Shown here one piece after another: positions 62,238 through 64,000 of a DNA stretch of 64,000 bases; positions within the stretch are counted from its first letter, which is position 1; each line of letters opens with the position of its first letter. Made by a program: the position numbers and the translations under genes. Under the pieces are notes generated by a model that saw nothing but the letters and a program-made list of their open reading frames with translations, had not been told where the DNA came from and did no database searches. This DNA comes from Xanthomonas floridensis (GTDB taxonomy: Bacteria; Pseudomonadota; Gammaproteobacteria; Xanthomonadales; Xanthomonadaceae), in NCBI RefSeq assembly GCF_001642575.1, contig NZ_LXNG01000019.1, positions 1 to 64,000 on the forward strand, in the 5' to 3' direction.

Positions 62238-62705
62238 TTATCGCATCTGGGTCAGGCGTTCGACGATTTCTTCGGCATGCGTTTCGATCAGGCCTTCCGA
62301 GGTCCCCCATGCCGAGGTGTTGGTCGATTCCACATCGAATGCGGCTACCGTCTTGCCGGCATCCTTGACCTCGATGGAGGTCTTGACCTTGTCGCGTCCT
62401 GCCATGATGCCGGCCCAGAACCGGGCGCCGTTGCTGCGCATGTAGTAATGGGTGACGCTGATGTCCAGTTCGCGTGCTCCCGGCGCACCTTGCACGCCGC
62501 GGAGTTTGGCCTCGCCGAGCTTTGCATCGAGCTGACGTCGAAACATCGCCAGACTCGCAGCATCGGTATCCTCGTTGCCCTTGATCTCATACCAATACGT
62601 CGTGGCAGCATCGGCCTTGTAGCTCTGACGCACCACGCTGTTGGTGGAGCAGGCGCACAGCAACGCAGCGCTCGTCATTGCGAGCACCCAACCAAGCTTC
62701 TTCAT
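62238..62705 (-). CDS. DUF4410-like lipoprotein
   Basis: A 155-residue lipoprotein. Its signal MKKLGWVLAMTSAALLCAC ends with a lipobox cysteine. The mature region, with MFRRQLDAKLGEAKLRGVQG, ELDISVTHYYMRSNGARFWA, TSIEVKDAGKTVAAFDVEST and a C-terminal EEIVERLTQMR helix, resembles DUF4410-type envelope lipoproteins that assemble around a conserved beta sheet. It is the first minus-strand gene of the group leading to the GYF_2/RDD and ClpP-like genes. Confidence 0.78.
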   Translation of the reverse strand: MKKLGWVLAMTSAALLCACSTNSVVRQSYKADAATTYWYEIKGNEDTDAASLAMFRRQLDAKLGEAKLRGVQGAPGARELDISVTHYYMRSNGARFWAGIMAGRDKVKTSIEVKDAGKTVAAFDVESTNTSAWGTSEGLIETHAEEIVERLTQMR

Positions 62706-62969
62706 CTATGTCCCCCGTGGCATCCATTCGAGCCGGCCGCTTGCCGGCCGGGGATCAAGCGTAACAAAGCAAACTGCTGTCGCCTGTCGGGGAAATTCTG
62801 ACGGTGGATCCCGAGCGGGGGGCCGGTCCCGGAACATGGCGATGCGCGCGGGCGATAAAAGGTCATATCCATGTTGCTGTCGCCACCCAGTGCCTCAGGC
62901 GGGTACTGCAATCTGGCGCGTCTTTCATACGCGCTCTGTGATTCGAACCATGACCCTCGTACAAAGCAG

Positions 62970-63422
62970 TTACGTTGCCGACGCGAGCTCTTTGCTACGC
63001 TGATAGATGCAGCTTGCGATTGCTGCCCAAAGTGACGGGCAAGCGATAAACAACGCAACAGAGCTGAAGGAAGAAGGTGGCGCTACGGAATTATGCATCA
63101 AGCGCAGGATGAAAACGATGCTTCCTGCGATTGCAGCCCCCGCAATTCCTGCGATGTAGGGGTGTGCATACTTTAGTCCGGGGACAAAGTGCAGTATTGG
63201 GACACCCAAGAAGAAAAATATCGGTGAGCCAATGCAAAAGGAGAAAAAGCAGTAATACGAAAAAAATGCACCGGCCGTTCCGCTATCGCTTGATATTGCC
63301 AGAAGAAGCGCAAAGAAAAATCCGCTCAAAACTGTTGCTGCGACACATGAAAAAAGCACCGAGCCCAGAAAGATGAAGCCGGCTTTTGTGGCGCGTGCGG
63401 TTGCGAACAAGACGTTGGTCAT
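62970..63422 (-). CDS. Membrane protein of unknown function
   Basis: A 150-residue protein with four hydrophobic helices: AGFIFLGSVLFSCVAATVLS, FSYYCFFSFCIGSPIFFFLG, YIAGIAGAAIAGSIVFILRL and VALFIACPSLWAAIASCIYQ. The segment is AT-richer than its surroundings, and codon use differs (many Phe/Ile/Ser codons). That suggests recent gain. No good family match was recognised, and no strong ribosome-binding site was identified. Confidence 0.55.
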   Translation of the reverse strand: MTNVLFATARATKAGFIFLGSVLFSCVAATVLSGFFFALLLAISSDSGTAGAFFSYYCFFSFCIGSPIFFFLGVPILHFVPGLKYAHPYIAGIAGAAIAGSIVFILRLMHNSVAPPSSFSSVALFIACPSLWAAIASCIYQRSKELASAT

Positions 63423-63736
63423 CCCGGCTATTGCGATGGGGAAACATTATTTGCGCTCAGCAAGCGGGTTCTCCGATGAGAATGCGGCCGCCATGCTGCA
63501 ATTGGAAAGTCAGGTCCTGCTTGAGGCCTGGCTGTTCGCCTGCACTTCTTCCATGGATATCGTCGAGCACCAACCCGGCGGGCGAGTCTGTGTACCAGCT
63601 ATGCGGCATTCTGAACTGCTTCAAAGGACTTCTTCTTCCATGAGTCGTGGGGCAGCGGGTACATAAAGAGACACCCGCGGTCTGCGGGTGTCCCAGGTCA
63701 AATGCCGCTGCTAGTCACTGGATCAGACCGGCAGCC
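63423..63736. other. Intergenic region holding the fbp terminator
   Basis: About 310 bp between the membrane-protein gene and fbp. Apart from the terminator at 63670-63692, nothing was recognised. Confidence 0.4.
63670..63692 (-). terminator. Terminator of fbp
   Basis: GACACCCGC and GCGGGTGTC form a 9-bp perfect stem with a 5-nt loop. On the minus strand the hairpin is followed by TCTTTATGT, a T-rich tract. It lies 45 bp beyond the fbp stop codon. Confidence 0.8.
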
Positions 63737-64000
63737 TTACGCCTTATCCGCATCCAGGTGGTACCGCGTCGCCTCGGCCACTTCGTTCTTCGAGCCCAGG
63801 AACACCGGCACGCGCTGATGCAGCTGCGTGGGTTGGATCTCGAGAATGCGTTCGCGCCCGGTGGTCGCCGCGCCGCCGGCTTGTTCCACCAGCATGCTCA
63901 TCGGGTTGGCTTCGTACATCAGGCGCAGCTTGCCCGGCTTGGACGCGTCCTTCTTGTCCCAGGGGTAGATGAAGATACCGCCGCGGGTGAGGATGCGGTG
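63737..64000 (-). CDS. fbp: Fructose-1,6-bisphosphatase class 1 (C-terminal part; cut by window edge)
   Basis: Only the last 87 residues are inside the window. They match class I FBPase: [60 protein letters not shown] and [18 protein letters not shown]. The N-terminal ~250 residues and the start lie beyond 64000. The enzyme removes the 1-phosphate of fructose-1,6-bisphosphate in gluconeogenesis, in the cytosol. The frame is uninterrupted to the edge, so the gene is probably intact. Confidence 0.92.
   Translation of the reverse strand, partial: HRILTRGGIFIYPWDKKDASKPGKLRLMYEANPMSMLVEQAGGAATTGRERILEIQPTQLHQRVPVFLGSKNEVAEATRYHLDADKA

Overview
The window is high-GC proteobacterial DNA that most resembles a Xanthomonas chromosome. 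The evidence is two effector/lipoprotein pairs whose effectors end in the XVIPCD, the C-terminal signal of xanthomonad bacteria-killing type IV secretion (T4SS) effectors. GTAG-type REP palindromes and short repeats typical of this family, and secreted plant-polymer enzymes, point the same way. No tRNA, rRNA, CRISPR array, phage or complete insertion sequence was seen. The right edge cuts fbp, of which only the C-terminal part is present.

Layout. (1) 0.1-5.6 kb: a T4SS metallopeptidase-like effector with its lipoprotein immunity partner, a small membrane protein, a VOC protein, a COQ7-like di-iron protein and a decayed Imm1 immunity gene. (2) 5.8-17.4 kb: regulators and housekeeping genes. 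These are two HxlR regulators, an MFS transporter, a RibD/DHFR-type reductase, a DoxX-like protein whose stop codon lies in a MITE-like repeat, a serine hydrolase, CsbD, a PAS-LuxR regulator and a hybrid histidine kinase. (3) 17.4-20.1 kb: an EF-hand protein, the tail of a serine carboxypeptidase gene, and a second T4SS effector/immunity pair. (4) 20.2-28.2 kb: an HDOD protein, an SRPBCC protein, a protealysin-type M4 protease overlapping its emfourin-type inhibitor, an NAD(P)-binding protein, a divergent TetR/MFS pair with a palindromic operator candidate, and a Nudix hydrolase. (5) 28.5-39.8 kb: a very large M48 membrane protease, an AI-2E family permease, a host-attachment family protein, a thioredoxin-like protein, a ProP-like transporter, a second SRPBCC protein, EcsC, a small secreted Cys-rich protein and a DUF938 methyltransferase. 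(6) 40-54.6 kb: one long minus-strand gene train, TldD2 - TldD1 - TldE - DUF4159 - MoxR - DUF58 - (damaged gene) - BatA - DUF4175 - membrane protein, with ATGA or GTGA overlaps at several junctions. (7) 55-64 kb: a secreted beta-helix polysaccharide lyase, two genes broken by single in-frame stop codons, and a minus-strand group comprising a lipoprotein, a membrane protein, a GYF_2-RDD protein and a GYF_2/ClpP-like protease. It ends with the fbp tail.

Two themes run through the window. The first is interbacterial competition: two effector/immunity sets plus an orphan Imm1 gene, each beside damaged genes. The second is envelope proteolysis: M48, M4 with inhibitor, TldD/E and a membrane-anchored ClpP-like protein. 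The GYF_2/RDD/ClpP-like group and the Tat-exported TldD pair upstream of MoxR are the least understood systems here. The coordinates of internal starts were chosen from ribosome-binding sites and domain boundaries read by eye.
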